Below are positions 41,404-50,519 of a stretch of 63,183 nt of DNA, piece after piece (the first letter of the stretch is position 1; every line of letters starts with the position of its first letter). Under the pieces are notes generated by a model, which made no database searches, was not told the origin of the DNA, and saw nothing but the letters and a program-made list of their open reading frames with translations. Source of the stretch: Opitutia bacterium UBA7876. GTDB lineage: Bacteria > Verrucomicrobiota > Verrucomicrobiia > Opitutales > Seribacteraceae. Location: positions 1 to 63,183 of the forward strand of contig DLRY01000009.1 in the NCBI GenBank assembly GCA_002500665.1. Reading direction: 5' to 3'. The position numbers and the translations under genes are program-made.

Positions 41404-42588
41404 ATGAAAAAGCTCATCATTGCATTATTCGCAAGCTTACTGCTTTCGTCCTTTCTATTTTCAGACAGCCCGCAAAGGCCGGATAACGGTGGAGAAAAGC
41501 CTGAGGTCGGACGACCCGCCCCCAAGCCATTCCCTCCCCACTGGGGAAAGCCACCGGCCGCCCAGACCAAGGATCTTCGCCCCCTCCCGGGCGGTTTCGG
41601 CATGGGTAGCTCAACCCTCGCCCGCTGGATCGGGGAAAACCTTGCAAAGGATCAGGCCGATGGCAAGGGGCCACAAAAGCCCGGCGAAGGCGAAAAGAAG
41701 CCTGAAGTCGAGCGGCCTCAGCCGAAGCCTCGCTTCCCCGCGCATTGGGGGAGGCCCCCTGAAATTCAGCTGACGGACCACGTCCAGCTCCCCGGTGGAT
41801 TCGGGATGGGCAGCTCCACGCTTGCCCACTGGATCCAAGAAAACATGCAACAGGATAGGGAAGACAAAGCAAACGGGAAAGGGCCTGACGGTCCCGGCAA
41901 ACCTGAGAGACCCAAAAAGCCCGACGTTCTGACCGAGAAGGAAAAGCTTGATCCGCGCAAATCCGAAGGCGAAGTTCTCAAGCAGGTCAAGGAAGGGAAG
42001 ATTTCACAGGAAGACGCCAGAGAGAAACTGGACGCTCTCCGTGGAGAAATGGAAAAGCGCGGCGAATTCAAGCGTCCCCAGCGCCCGCAGAAGCCCAAGT
42101 TGTCCGACGAGGTCAAAGGCAAGCTGGACGACATCAAGGCCCAACAGGATGCCTTGGCCAAGGAAATGAAGACCAAGCTGGACGCCCTCAAGAAGGACGG
42201 CGCCACCAAGGAGCAAATGCGGGAAGCCGTTCATTCCTTCCAGAAGGACAACAAGGACCGGCTCGACGCCATCAAGGCCGCTCACAAGGACATCCATGAT
42301 TCCCTCAAGGGCGCCCGTCCCCCCAAGCCCGAGCGTCCCGAACTGACCACGGAGATCAAGGCGAAGGTAGAGGCTCTCAAGGAAAAGCAAAAGGAATTGC
42401 ACACCGCCCGCAAGGATCTGCATGAGAACCTCAAGGGCAAATCCAAGGAAGATCGTGAAGCCCTGATCTCCACCTTCAAGGAAGCCAACAAGGCCAAGCA
42501 TCAGGAAATCAAGGCCAAGGCCAAGGAAGTCAAGGAAGAGATTCGGGCCCTCGTCGAGACCGAGTCGACTCGTACCTCCGACCTTTGA
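41404..42588 (+). CDS. Exported protein with two HWG/GFGMGSSTLA repeats and a long charged helical tail
   Basis: The 394-aa protein has a signal peptide (MKKLIIALFASLLLSSFLFS). Two roughly 62-residue repeats follow (about 31-90 and 98-161), each with the order PEVxRP, PKP, a PxHWGxPP box, then LPGGFGMGSSTLAxWIxEN and a charged linker ending GKGP. The rest (about 165-394) is Lys/Glu-rich and heptad-like, with repeated phrases such as KLDDIKAQQDALAKEMKTKL and KVEALKEKQKELHTARKDL, probably forming long coiled coils. I recognise no named domain. It lies between a response regulator and a histidine kinase and ends in a strong terminator. A surface, stalk or matrix role is possible, but that is inference. 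No Shine-Dalgarno is evident before the ATG. Confidence 0.72.
   Translation: MKKLIIALFASLLLSSFLFSDSPQRPDNGGEKPEVGRPAPKPFPPHWGKPPAAQTKDLRPLPGGFGMGSSTLARWIGENLAKDQADGKGPQKPGEGEKKPEVERPQPKPRFPAHWGRPPEIQLTDHVQLPGGFGMGSSTLAHWIQENMQQDREDKANGKGPDGPGKPERPKKPDVLTEKEKLDPRKSEGEVLKQVKEGKISQEDAREKLDALRGEMEKRGEFKRPQRPQKPKLSDEVKGKLDDIKAQQDALAKEMKTKLDALKKDGATKEQMREAVHSFQKDNKDRLDAIKAAHKDIHDSLKGARPPKPERPELTTEIKAKVEALKEKQKELHTARKDLHENLKGKSKEDREALISTFKEANKAKHQEIKAKAKEVKEEIRALVETESTRTSDL
41491..41886 (+). repeat. Two-copy coding repeat within the HWG protein
   Basis: The segments 41491-41673 and 41695-41886 encode the two HWG/GFGMGSSTLA units. Identity is high over the GGFGMGSSTLA core (for example ggcggtttcggcatgggtagctc against ggtggattcgggatgggcagctc), with many synonymous changes, so the duplication is old and the core is under protein-level selection. 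Confidence 0.65.
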
Positions 42589-42656
42589 TTCCCTAATCGA
42601 GTAAAAAGTGGAGACCGGTTGACGCAGGGGCCTCCACGGGCTCGCTCAAATTTAGA

Positions 42657-42687
42657 GAGGGACGGATTCTTCCGTCCCTCTTTTTTT
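42657..42687 (+). terminator. Rho-independent terminator after the HWG-repeat gene
   Basis: GAGGGACGGA (42657-42666) pairs with TCCGTCCCTC (42671-42680) around TTCT, followed by seven T residues (42681-42687). It isolates the repeat-protein transcript from the barrel gene downstream. Confidence 0.93.
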
Positions 42688-42776
42688 ATTCCGAGACAGG
42701 CATTCGTCTCCGAATTTTGGTTCCCTTCCCTGCAAGAATTCCCTAAAAGAATTCCATTACCTCTTCCGCGCTACCC

Positions 42777-44030
42777 TTGAAATCTCATTTTTTTGGCTGC
42801 CTTCGAATGGCCCTGATTCTGGTCTTGCCCGCTTTCTTACAAACGGTTGGAAAAAGCGCTCCCGAAACCGACGACGCCTTGGAGGCGTTTTCTGATGAGG
42901 AAAACGAATTTTCCGAGGAGCAAATCAGGGAAATGCTTTTCGGAGCCGACCCTCTCGAGGAAGAGGCGGGAAGCGAACGCCCCAAGACCCCGGCCCCCGT
43001 GGAAGCTCCCAAGCCAAGCTATTGGCTGCCTTCGTTTTCAGCCAAGCTAGGCCTCGGCTACTCGGACAACCCCATGTACGGCCCCTACCTCCGCAACGAA
43101 GCCGGGTATCTCGAAATGGAAAGCGAGGTATTCGTAATTCGGGAAGGCAACCCGAATTACTTGACCTATCTCTATCTCTTCGGGGACGGCAAGTGGTTTG
43201 AGGGCTTGCCGGACTACGATCTCTCGGGGATTCTTCTGGCCCAGGCGGAGCATACCTACGTCACGGAAGACTCCGGCCATTCGTTTGGCCTGAGGCTTCG
43301 CCATACCTACTACGACCAAGCCTTCGACTTTTCCGACCTGGGCCTTCCCTACTCCATGCAGATCCGTTCCAACAAGCCGGAGGTCATCCCTCACTTCTCG
43401 AGCAGGTTTTCAGAAGCCATCACGGCCAAGCTCGAGTTTTCCAGTGGCTGGGAAAGGTTCGATGATCCATCTGAAGACAACGAGGACCGGCAAGTACGGG
43501 CATCCCTTGCATGGCAGATTCTGGAAAAACTCAGCCTCGAGGCCAAGGCATCGGGCAGATGGGTCGATTATGATGAACGGCTCAGGAGGGAAGCGGACGG
43601 GAACGCGCTGGCGGACGGAAAATTGGAAACGGAAAAATTCGGTCTCGCACTAGTTACGGAAATACGTACTTCCTCCCCATGGTTGGAGAGCCTGGAGTTG
43701 CAGATCAAGCTCAGTCAACTCGGGGACAACGCCGGAGGGTACTACGACTATGGCGGCCTGGGATTTAGTCTTTCCCATTCCGCAAAGTGGGAAAAATGGC
43801 TCCTTGGGTTTGAATTGGGCTGGTCGCAGTTCCGCTACGAACACAGGACCGTATCGAGTGGCGAAAGGTTTGAGCGACAGGGTTTCACGAACGAACTTAG
43901 TGTGACCCGTATCCTCAGCGAGAATTGGTCCGCATATCTCAAGTGGAACCGAGAGGAGGATATATCCAACTCGAGGGATTACGAATACTTCACGAATTTC
44001 TTATCCATGGGAATATCCGGCCAGCGTTAG
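42777..44030 (+). CDS. Predicted outer-membrane beta-barrel protein
   Basis: The 417-aa product begins, from a TTG at 42777, with a signal peptide having basic residues (KSHFFGCLRMALILVLPAFL); the ATG at 42807 would remove the charged start, so TTG is favoured. Residues about 30-80 are acidic and proline-rich. From about 85 the sequence alternates polar and aromatic residues in strands (FSAKLGLGYSDNP, FGLRLRHTYYDQAFDF, LSLEAKASGRWVDYDERL, LLGFELGWSQFRYEH, WSAYLKWNREEDIS), typical of an outer-membrane barrel seen in Verrucomicrobiota. No plug, TonB box or secretin motif is visible. It lies just before the kinase gene (16 nt) and may be its sensory partner or target. Confidence 0.72.
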   Translation: MKSHFFGCLRMALILVLPAFLQTVGKSAPETDDALEAFSDEENEFSEEQIREMLFGADPLEEEAGSERPKTPAPVEAPKPSYWLPSFSAKLGLGYSDNPMYGPYLRNEAGYLEMESEVFVIREGNPNYLTYLYLFGDGKWFEGLPDYDLSGILLAQAEHTYVTEDSGHSFGLRLRHTYYDQAFDFSDLGLPYSMQIRSNKPEVIPHFSSRFSEAITAKLEFSSGWERFDDPSEDNEDRQVRASLAWQILEKLSLEAKASGRWVDYDERLRREADGNALADGKLETEKFGLALVTEIRTSSPWLESLELQIKLSQLGDNAGGYYDYGGLGFSLSHSAKWEKWLLGFELGWSQFRYEHRTVSSGERFERQGFTNELSVTRILSENWSAYLKWNREEDISNSRDYEYFTNFLSMGISGQR

Positions 44031-44045
44031 GATCGCAGGCGCGTC

Positions 44046-45422
44046 ATGACACAACCAAGCAAGCAGACTACTAAAGACATGAGTGAGTCCAGGTCGACCG
44101 AGAGAAAAGGCTGGCTGGCCTTCCTTGCCATCGTAGCCATGTTTGGTGCCTTGACCACCGCCCTGCAGTTTTCCTCCCGTGAAAAACTTCATCAGCTCGC
44201 ACTGAACCGTGAGGCATCCTCCTACCTAACCAACTTGGAAAGCTACAGTCTGGCAGTTGAGGATGAATTTCTCGAACAAGACCTCGTTTTCGTGGAGCTC
44301 GGCATGGAAGAACTGGTTCACGACTCAAGGGATTACCTCGAGGCCATCGCTCTTCGATCCCTCGAGATTCAGGAAACACTCGGCGTCTTTGCCTTCGACC
44401 GCAACCAAAGGCTTCTCGAAATGGCCACCGACTCAACCCACCCGCCGGCCGACGCAGACCGCCTCAAGAGCCTGGACCTCCTGCCCTTTCATCCCCTGCT
44501 GGTGGGTGAAAGACATCTCTCAATCCTTTACCCCATGGGGGAAAAGGGCGAGCTTGGGTTCTTGGAGCTTTTGGTCGAACCCCAAGCCATACTCGCCCAA
44601 CACGGAGCCATCGACGAGGAAATTTTCCAGCAGGGCCTGTGGGCCTTCGCATTGGGGACGATCTTGCTTTTCCTGATATTCAGGGCTCTTCTCAGTCGCC
44701 TCCTTCGCTCGGAACGCGAACTCCTGCGCAAGTCGGCCAACCTCAAGGAGGCCAACCTTCGGCTGTCCCAAGCTTGCAAAACCGCCGGAGTCGGCGCCGT
44801 CACGGCCCATTTAATGCACGCATTGAAAAGCCCGTTGATGGGCCTCAAGAACCTGGAACTTGATCCCGGCGAAGGACGAGAGAGCACGGAGGAGAACCTC
44901 CGGGCAACGACCCGGAAGATTGAAAGCCTCATCGAGCAAACCCTAAACACTCTTAGGGAGTGCAACCTCAATGAGGAGAGTTATTCCTTCGAATCCCAGG
45001 AAGTGCTAAGCCTGGCAGCCGGGAAGTTCAACGAGGGAGAGAACTTGAGGGTCAGCGTCCTGGAGGGACCTGCATCGACTTTTAAGATCGACAACCTCAA
45101 AGCCAATCTCATTCTCCCCATTCTCCATAACCTGATCCAGAACTCAATCGAGTCCGGGCCGGAGGTCAAAGTCTTCCTGCAGGCCGAATCCCGCGGGGAT
45201 TCGCTTTTCCTGTCCGTGCGGGACAACGGGCCCGGCATCTCCCCTCAGGCTGAGGGGAATCTATTCAAGCCCATGCAGAGCCAAAAGGAAAACGGCACCG
45301 GTATCGGCTTGGCCATATGCAAGGAGCTGGCGGACAGGGCGAAGGCCGCAATCGAACTGGAAAAAAGCACCAAAAAAGGAACCTCCTTCAGGATTGAGAT
45401 TCCGGTCGAGAACGGGAACTGA
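44046..45422 (+). CDS. Membrane sensor histidine kinase
   Basis: The 458-aa kinase has transmembrane helices at about 23-42 and 198-217 bounding a periplasmic sensor domain of about 155 residues with a PAS/CACHE-like look. The phosphoacceptor His258 lies in LMHALKSPL, a variant of HExxxP without the usual Glu. The catalytic domain has the N box in HNLIQNSIES (361-370), DNGPGIS (393-399) and GTGIGLAI (417-424). No HAMP domain is obvious after the second helix; a coiled linker (about 222-245) takes its place. It is probably the partner of the NtrC-type regulator at 39796, although two genes and a terminator separate them. Confidence 0.9.
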   Translation: MTQPSKQTTKDMSESRSTERKGWLAFLAIVAMFGALTTALQFSSREKLHQLALNREASSYLTNLESYSLAVEDEFLEQDLVFVELGMEELVHDSRDYLEAIALRSLEIQETLGVFAFDRNQRLLEMATDSTHPPADADRLKSLDLLPFHPLLVGERHLSILYPMGEKGELGFLELLVEPQAILAQHGAIDEEIFQQGLWAFALGTILLFLIFRALLSRLLRSERELLRKSANLKEANLRLSQACKTAGVGAVTAHLMHALKSPLMGLKNLELDPGEGRESTEENLRATTRKIESLIEQTLNTLRECNLNEESYSFESQEVLSLAAGKFNEGENLRVSVLEGPASTFKIDNLKANLILPILHNLIQNSIESGPEVKVFLQAESRGDSLFLSVRDNGPGISPQAEGNLFKPMQSQKENGTGIGLAICKELADRAKAAIELEKSTKKGTSFRIEIPVENGN

Positions 45423-45512
45423 TTTAACTTTTGCAAATCGTCCGAAAATGCGTGAAGTATTGTGTAAGATTCATTTTTGCCCATCCTTCGATAACCGACC
45501 CGTTTCCGCTTC

Positions 45513-48500
45513 ATGCACCTGATGCCCGCCCCGCGTATCATTCCAGGCCTAGTTTGCCTTGTTCTTGGCGGCACTCTATTGGGAAACAACCCGACATTGG
45601 AATGGAATGCCTCGACTGGCGGGGTCGTCTACTCCTCGCCCGCGGTCGCTACCGACGGCACGGTCTACGTCGGGTCCAACGACAACAAGCTCCATGCCTT
45701 CAATCCGGACGGCACCACCAAATGGACCTTCACCGCCGGCAACTGGATCGACTCCACACCCGCCATCGGAGCCGACGGTACGGTATACGTCGGATCCTGG
45801 GACAACAAGGTTTACGCCCTAAATCCCTCCGACGGCTCCAAGCTCTGGGACTTCAATACAAGCAGCAGCGTCATCGCAGGCCCGGCCGTCGGCTCGGACG
45901 GGCGGATTTACGTTGGGTCAAAGGATTACTTTTTCTACGCGTTGGATTCGAGCGGAGCAAAGCTCTGGGAATACTTTGCGGGACAACCCATTTCCTCATC
46001 CGCAGCCATCGGGCGAGACGGCACGGTTTATTTTGGGGACGAGAACGGGACCTTTCATGCGGTCAACCCGGACGGCACGGAAAAGTGGACCTATCTTGTG
46101 GACGACGTTGCCGACACCAACAAGTCGATCCTTTCCTCCCCTTCCCTAGATCTCTCGGGAAACGTCTATTTCGGAAGTGGAAACGGCTACTGCTATTCGA
46201 TCGCGGACAATGAGACCAACGCTTCCCTGAACTGGAAGCTGCAAACCGGCGACCGCGTCGATGCATCTCCCGTGCTCGGCCTTTCAAACGAGGCATTCTT
46301 CGTTTCGCGGGACGGTTATCTCCGTTCCATCGACACCATCACGGGCATCGCCAACTGGGAAACCCTGATCGGCGACGTCTTCTACAGTTCGCCCGCGGTC
46401 GACTCCAGCGGCAGAGTGTACGTCGTTGCCTATACCGGAGGAGGATCAAACCACCTCTTTGCCTTCGACTCGAACGGGACCAAGGCATGGGATACCAACG
46501 GCACCAACCCTCCCTTTACCATCGGCGGCCTGGTCGACTCATCCCTTGCCCTCGATTCCAACGGCACCCTATACTTCGGCTCCTACGACAACAAACTCTA
46601 CGCCGTGGGCGTAGGAACCGGGGTCGCCGACTCGGACTGGCCCCAGTTCCGGAGGGATACGACCCGAACAGGGGCATGGCCTTCCCTCAACGTAACTACC
46701 GATGCCTTCCCCACCGCTTCCGGCAGCTCGACCGGCGCCGGTCAATACAACCAGGGGGCAACGGTTACGCTTCAGGCGACGCCCGAAATCGGTTACGCCT
46801 TTGCCAACTGGTCGTCCGGCGGCTCGGTCCTCAGCTCCGCCAACCCCTTCGAGTTCAACGCCTCCTCCGACCTTTCGGTCACGGCAAACTTCACCCTTCA
46901 GTCCTATGCCTTTACCATTTCCGCCAATTCGGGCGGAACGGTGCCGACGGGGCTCTCGCAGTCCTACTCCCATGGCTCGGTCGTCCCGATCTCAGCCACT
47001 CCAAGCACCGGTTACGCCTTCTCTTCCTGGTCCGGCGCCGGCATCACCGACCTCAATGCCAAGGACACCAACGTTACCATCACCGGCATCCAGAGCGCCG
47101 TCGCTTCCTTTGTTCCCATCAACTACGTCCTTAACGCAACCGCCGGGAGCGGCGGGTTCGTCAACAGCGCCTCCGGCACCTACCCCTACGATACCAACGT
47201 CTCCATCGTGGCGACGCCCGACCCTGGGTATGCCTTTGCCTCGTGGACCCAATCGGGCAACGGGATCTCCAGTCCATCCAGCGCCTCAACCAACGTTCAC
47301 ATCGATGGCAACCAGTCCGTGCAGGCCAACTTTTCCCCCTTGTCCTACGACTTGAACCTGACCGCAGTCGCAGGAGGCACGGTATCGAATACCCCGGCGG
47401 GAACCTCCCATAGCTTCGGGAGCCAGGTCACCCTCGTCGCGACCCCGGATTCAGGATTCTACTTCACGGGCTGGACGGGCCCGGGCCTTGCCGATGCCAA
47501 TGCATCCACCACCACCCTGACGATTTCCGGGGACCATAGCGTCCAGGCCGGCTTTGCCCAGATTCCGTTCGGAAGCTTCGTTCTGCAACTTACCGCGAAC
47601 CCCGGCAACTCGGCCTCCGGCCTGTCTGGAGGAGGTGCCTACCCCGCGAACCAAGTCGTGCAAATTTCCGCAACTCCCATTGCCGGCTACGTTTTCCAGA
47701 ATTGGACCGGCGGGAACGTTGCCGATGCCAATGCCTCGACCACCACGTTAACCGTTAGCCAGGACCTGAACCTCACGGCGAACTTCCAGGGAGTCAGTCA
47801 CCTGCTCACGGTAAGCGCCGGGGCGGGTGGCAGCGCAACCGGTTCCGGAAGCTTTGCCTACGGCGCCACCGCCCAGATTTCCGCAAGCCCGGCCAGCGGC
47901 TATTCCTTCGTCAAATGGGACGGAAACCTTACCTTCGCCAACCCATTTGCCGCCACCACTTCGGTCACCGTTACTCAGGACGCCAACCTAACCGCAACCT
48001 TTGCCGTAAGTTCCTACGTCGTCACAACCAACGTCTCGGGACAAGGTTTCGCCTCCGGAGCGGGCACCTACCAGCATGGGAGCCAAGTGACGCTGTCGGC
48101 TTCCGCGTTGACTGGAAACGCATTCTCGGGATGGAGCGGGTCGGGCATCTCCGAATCCAATGCGTCCTCCATTACCCTGACCCTCACTCAGGATCTAAAC
48201 GTCACGGCCACTTTCGTTCAGTTGCCCAATAAGCTCAACGACTCGATCAGCGCCACCGAGGCGATTGCCAGTTGGTACGTCAGTAATTGGCTGGGCTATT
48301 TCTACCAGGCCGACAACGGATGGTGCTACCACTTCAACCTGGGATGGATCTACCCCCAACCCCAGTCAGACGGCTCGCTCTGGATCTGGTCCCCGCAACT
48401 GGAATGGATCTGGCTCGGACAGGGTACCTTCTCGAACTCCTTCATCTGGTCTGGTGACGACAACAACTGGCTCTACTTCGACTTCAGTTCCGCCCTCGGT

Positions 48501-48584
48501 CCGAGAGTCTACAAATACCTGACTGGAGCTTGGTCTGCCTTCGACCGCGACAAGGCCATCGACCCTCTCGACTCGGTTTTCTGA
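45513..48584 (+). CDS. Large exported propeller/beta-repeat protein with Trp-rich C-terminal module
   Basis: The 1023-aa protein has a signal peptide (about 4-25), then a PQQ-like propeller to about residue 385 with blades such as SSPAVATDGTVYVGSNDNKL and STPAIGADGTVYVGSWDNKV. Seven roughly 70-residue bacterial beta-repeats follow (about 393-905), each ending in a motif like TANF or ATF after a GYxFxxWxG core (YAFANWSSGG, YAFSSWSGAG, FYFTGWTGPG, YVFQNWTGGN, NAFSGWSGSG). The last 110 residues are Trp/Tyr-rich (11 Trp; WLGYFYQADNGWCYHFNLGW, LEWIWLGQG) and resemble a recurrent C-terminal module of marine Verrucomicrobiota surface proteins, as I remember it. An adhesin or matrix protein is likely. 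ATG at 45513 or 45522. Confidence 0.82.
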   Translation: MHLMPAPRIIPGLVCLVLGGTLLGNNPTLEWNASTGGVVYSSPAVATDGTVYVGSNDNKLHAFNPDGTTKWTFTAGNWIDSTPAIGADGTVYVGSWDNKVYALNPSDGSKLWDFNTSSSVIAGPAVGSDGRIYVGSKDYFFYALDSSGAKLWEYFAGQPISSSAAIGRDGTVYFGDENGTFHAVNPDGTEKWTYLVDDVADTNKSILSSPSLDLSGNVYFGSGNGYCYSIADNETNASLNWKLQTGDRVDASPVLGLSNEAFFVSRDGYLRSIDTITGIANWETLIGDVFYSSPAVDSSGRVYVVAYTGGGSNHLFAFDSNGTKAWDTNGTNPPFTIGGLVDSSLALDSNGTLYFGSYDNKLYAVGVGTGVADSDWPQFRRDTTRTGAWPSLNVTTDAFPTASGSSTGAGQYNQGATVTLQATPEIGYAFANWSSGGSVLSSANPFEFNASSDLSVTANFTLQSYAFTISANSGGTVPTGLSQSYSHGSVVPISATPSTGYAFSSWSGAGITDLNAKDTNVTITGIQSAVASFVPINYVLNATAGSGGFVNSASGTYPYDTNVSIVATPDPGYAFASWTQSGNGISSPSSASTNVHIDGNQSVQANFSPLSYDLNLTAVAGGTVSNTPAGTSHSFGSQVTLVATPDSGFYFTGWTGPGLADANASTTTLTISGDHSVQAGFAQIPFGSFVLQLTANPGNSASGLSGGGAYPANQVVQISATPIAGYVFQNWTGGNVADANASTTTLTVSQDLNLTANFQGVSHLLTVSAGAGGSATGSGSFAYGATAQISASPASGYSFVKWDGNLTFANPFAATTSVTVTQDANLTATFAVSSYVVTTNVSGQGFASGAGTYQHGSQVTLSASALTGNAFSGWSGSGISESNASSITLTLTQDLNVTATFVQLPNKLNDSISATEAIASWYVSNWLGYFYQADNGWCYHFNLGWIYPQPQSDGSLWIWSPQLEWIWLGQGTFSNSFIWSGDDNNWLYFDFSSALGPRVYKYLTGAWSAFDRDKAIDPLDSVF

Positions 48585-48594
48585 GCAACCAAGC

Positions 48595-49197
48595 CTAACC
48601 GGTGTCGAGATCCGTTCGTCCCTCCAGGGCGCTGCGGAGCGTCACTTCATCGGCAAAGGTCACGTTGCCTCCGCTAGGCAAACCGAAGCCTATCCTCGAT
48701 ACCTTGACGGGACGGTCTCCAATTACGACTTCCTTGAGGTAGTGGCAGGTCGCCTCCCCCTCCATGTCGTTTCCCAAGGCAAGGATGACCTCGCTCACCC
48801 GCCCGCTCTCGATTTTTCCCTTGAGCGAATCCAGATTTAGCCGTTCGGGACCGATACCCCGGATGGGTGAAAGCTTTCCGTGAAGCACCTGGTACTTCCC
48901 GCGGTATGCCCCCGAGCGCTCCATGGCAAACAGGTCCGGCACGCTCTCCACAACGCAAACCAGCGAATCATCGCGCTCATGGGAAAGGCATACCTCGCAG
49001 GCCTCCGACTCGGTCAGGTTTCCACAGGAAGAGCAAGGACCGATCTCCTCCGAGGCCTTGACCAGCGAATCGACCAGGGCCTTGGCTTGTTCGGTCTTTT
49101 CAACCAAGAGGCTCAAGGCTATGCGTTCGGCCGAGCGATACCCCAGGCCGGGCAACCCCTTGAGGATTTGAATCAACTGCTCGTAATGCGGGGTCAA
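48595..49197 (-). CDS. recR: Recombination protein RecR
   Basis: The 200-aa protein is RecR, acting with RecF/RecO in gap repair. The N-terminal helix-hairpin-helix (LPGLGYRSAERIALSLL), the zinc finger CSSCGNLTESEACEVC, and the Toprim domain (LVCVVESVPDLFAMERSG ... EVILALGNDMEGEATCHYL) are in order. Usual length. It lies 12 nt after the ybaB gene, the common bacterial pairing. dnaX is not beside them. Confidence 0.97.
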   Translation of the reverse strand: MTPHYEQLIQILKGLPGLGYRSAERIALSLLVEKTEQAKALVDSLVKASEEIGPCSSCGNLTESEACEVCLSHERDDSLVCVVESVPDLFAMERSGAYRGKYQVLHGKLSPIRGIGPERLNLDSLKGKIESGRVSEVILALGNDMEGEATCHYLKEVVIGDRPVKVSRIGFGLPSGGNVTFADEVTLRSALEGRTDLDTG

Positions 49198-49209
49198 GGA
49201 CCTGTCCGC

Positions 49210-49518
49210 CTAAAAAAGACCGGGCATCTGCATGCCGCCCGTGAGACCGCTCATGGCCTCGTCGTTTTTCTTCTTGGCCTGCTCGGACGCATCGACGATA
49301 GCCTGCAGAATGGCCTCGGATACGAATTCCGCATCTTCCTTGAGGAACTCGGGGTCGAGCTTCAAGTCCTTGAACTCGCCCAGGCCCGAGACGGTTATGG
49401 AGACCGCTCCACCACCTCCCGAAACCTCTATCGTTTCCTCCGCAAGGAGAGCCTGAGCCTCCTCCATCTTTTGCTGCATCTTCTGAGCCTGCTTTAGAAG
49501 TTTTCCTACGCCTACCAT
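49210..49518 (-). CDS. ybaB: YbaB/EbfC family nucleoid-associated protein
   Basis: The 102-aa protein has the N-terminal LLKQAQKMQQKMEEAQALLA helix, a beta core with GGGGAVSITVSGLGEFKDLK and an amphipathic helix ending SGLTGGMQMPGLF, the family's typical C-terminus. It binds DNA as a dimer. The recR gene follows immediately and the epimerase gene precedes it by 41 nt, all on the minus strand. Confidence 0.95.
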   Translation of the reverse strand: MVGVGKLLKQAQKMQQKMEEAQALLAEETIEVSGGGGAVSITVSGLGEFKDLKLDPEFLKEDAEFVSEAILQAIVDASEQAKKKNDEAMSGLTGGMQMPGLF

Positions 49519-49559
49519 GATTTTTCCTTGTTTGAGTTGAAAGTTTTTCAGGTTCGCTA

Positions 49560-50420
49560 CTAGGCTACTATCGATTCGTATCCTTTTTCAAAGGAATTAT
49601 ACTCGGGTTCCCATTTCAGGTCCCTCCTAATCGCATCGATGGAAACCCTCCGGTCGGGCGCACCGGGAGGATCGTTCTCCAGGAAAGGCGATTCCTTCAC
49701 CCCCAGTTTCCCAGCCAGCCAAGAAACGATTTCCCCTCGGGATGCGGGCTTGCCGTCCGAAACGTTGTAGATTCCGCCTGCCTTACTTTCATCCGCCCCA
49801 AGGCAGGCAATGACTGCTCCCGCCGCATCCTCGATACGAACCAGGTTCAGGTTCCGCCTCGAGTTGCCGGTCAAAGTTTCACCCCTCTTCACCTTGTCGA
49901 CCAGAACGTGACGGCCGGGACCGTAAAGTCCGGCCAAACGCAGAACGAAGCTCCTGCCGATCGCCGGCGAGGGCGAAAGGCAAGTCCGCTCCGCCTGGAG
50001 GAGGAGCGCTCCCCGCTCGGACACTCCCTCGGTGGAACAGGATTCGTCCACCACTTGCCCACCGGTTTGCGGATAGACCGAGATGCTGCTTGTGAAAAGC
50101 AAGGTTCCGACCTTGCCTTTGGTCAACCATTTGCTGATCGACTCCTGACCCTCGGCATAGGATTGGCGGTAACCCCCCAGATCTCGGCTGGCCGCTCCCA
50201 CGCAGTTTACGACGTAGTCGAAGCCAGGATCGAGACGGGCGTGCCAACCCGACCCCTCCAGTCTATCTTCAACGACTTTCCGGACACCGTCCGCCCGGAG
50301 GGCTTCAGCGGTACTGGAATTCCTGGTAAGGGCCGATACGGTCCAGCCCTTGGCAAGGGAACGTTCTGCAAGAAATTTTCCCAGGTACCCGCAGCCCAAG
50401 ATGGCAATGCTTCTACTCAC
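49560..50420 (-). CDS. NAD(P)-dependent sugar epimerase/reductase-like SDR
   Basis: The 286-aa protein (GTG start at 50420) has a Rossmann start SIAILGCGYLGKFLAERSLA, then FDYVVNCVGAASRDLGGYRQ and TLLFTSSISVYPQTGGQVVD. The usual YxxxK catalytic pair is not recognisable; GALLLQAERTC stands where YxxxK is expected, so catalysis may be altered. FVLRLAGLYGPGRHVL and DGKPASRGEIVSWLA match the atypical extended SDR group related to YeeZ. Substrate unknown. ATG candidates do not fit, and the GTG gives the natural N-terminus. Divergent from the phosphatase gene. Confidence 0.75.
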   Translation of the reverse strand: MSRSIAILGCGYLGKFLAERSLAKGWTVSALTRNSSTAEALRADGVRKVVEDRLEGSGWHARLDPGFDYVVNCVGAASRDLGGYRQSYAEGQESISKWLTKGKVGTLLFTSSISVYPQTGGQVVDESCSTEGVSERGALLLQAERTCLSPSPAIGRSFVLRLAGLYGPGRHVLVDKVKRGETLTGNSRRNLNLVRIEDAAGAVIACLGADESKAGGIYNVSDGKPASRGEIVSWLAGKLGVKESPFLENDPPGAPDRRVSIDAIRRDLKWEPEYNSFEKGYESIVA

Positions 50421-50519
50421 TGTCCACCCATTAACGAGAAACAAGTGCCCGAGTCAAGATAAGCAGGACTGCGGAGGTTCAGCCTTGAATCAAGGAAGGC
50501 GGGGCAGTAGATAGATCGG

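Noticed and set aside
42719..42735. Sigma-54-like site (GG ... GC) before the barrel gene
   Set aside because: The GG and GC elements are 11 nt apart where sigma-54 promoters need 10, and flanking bases do not match.
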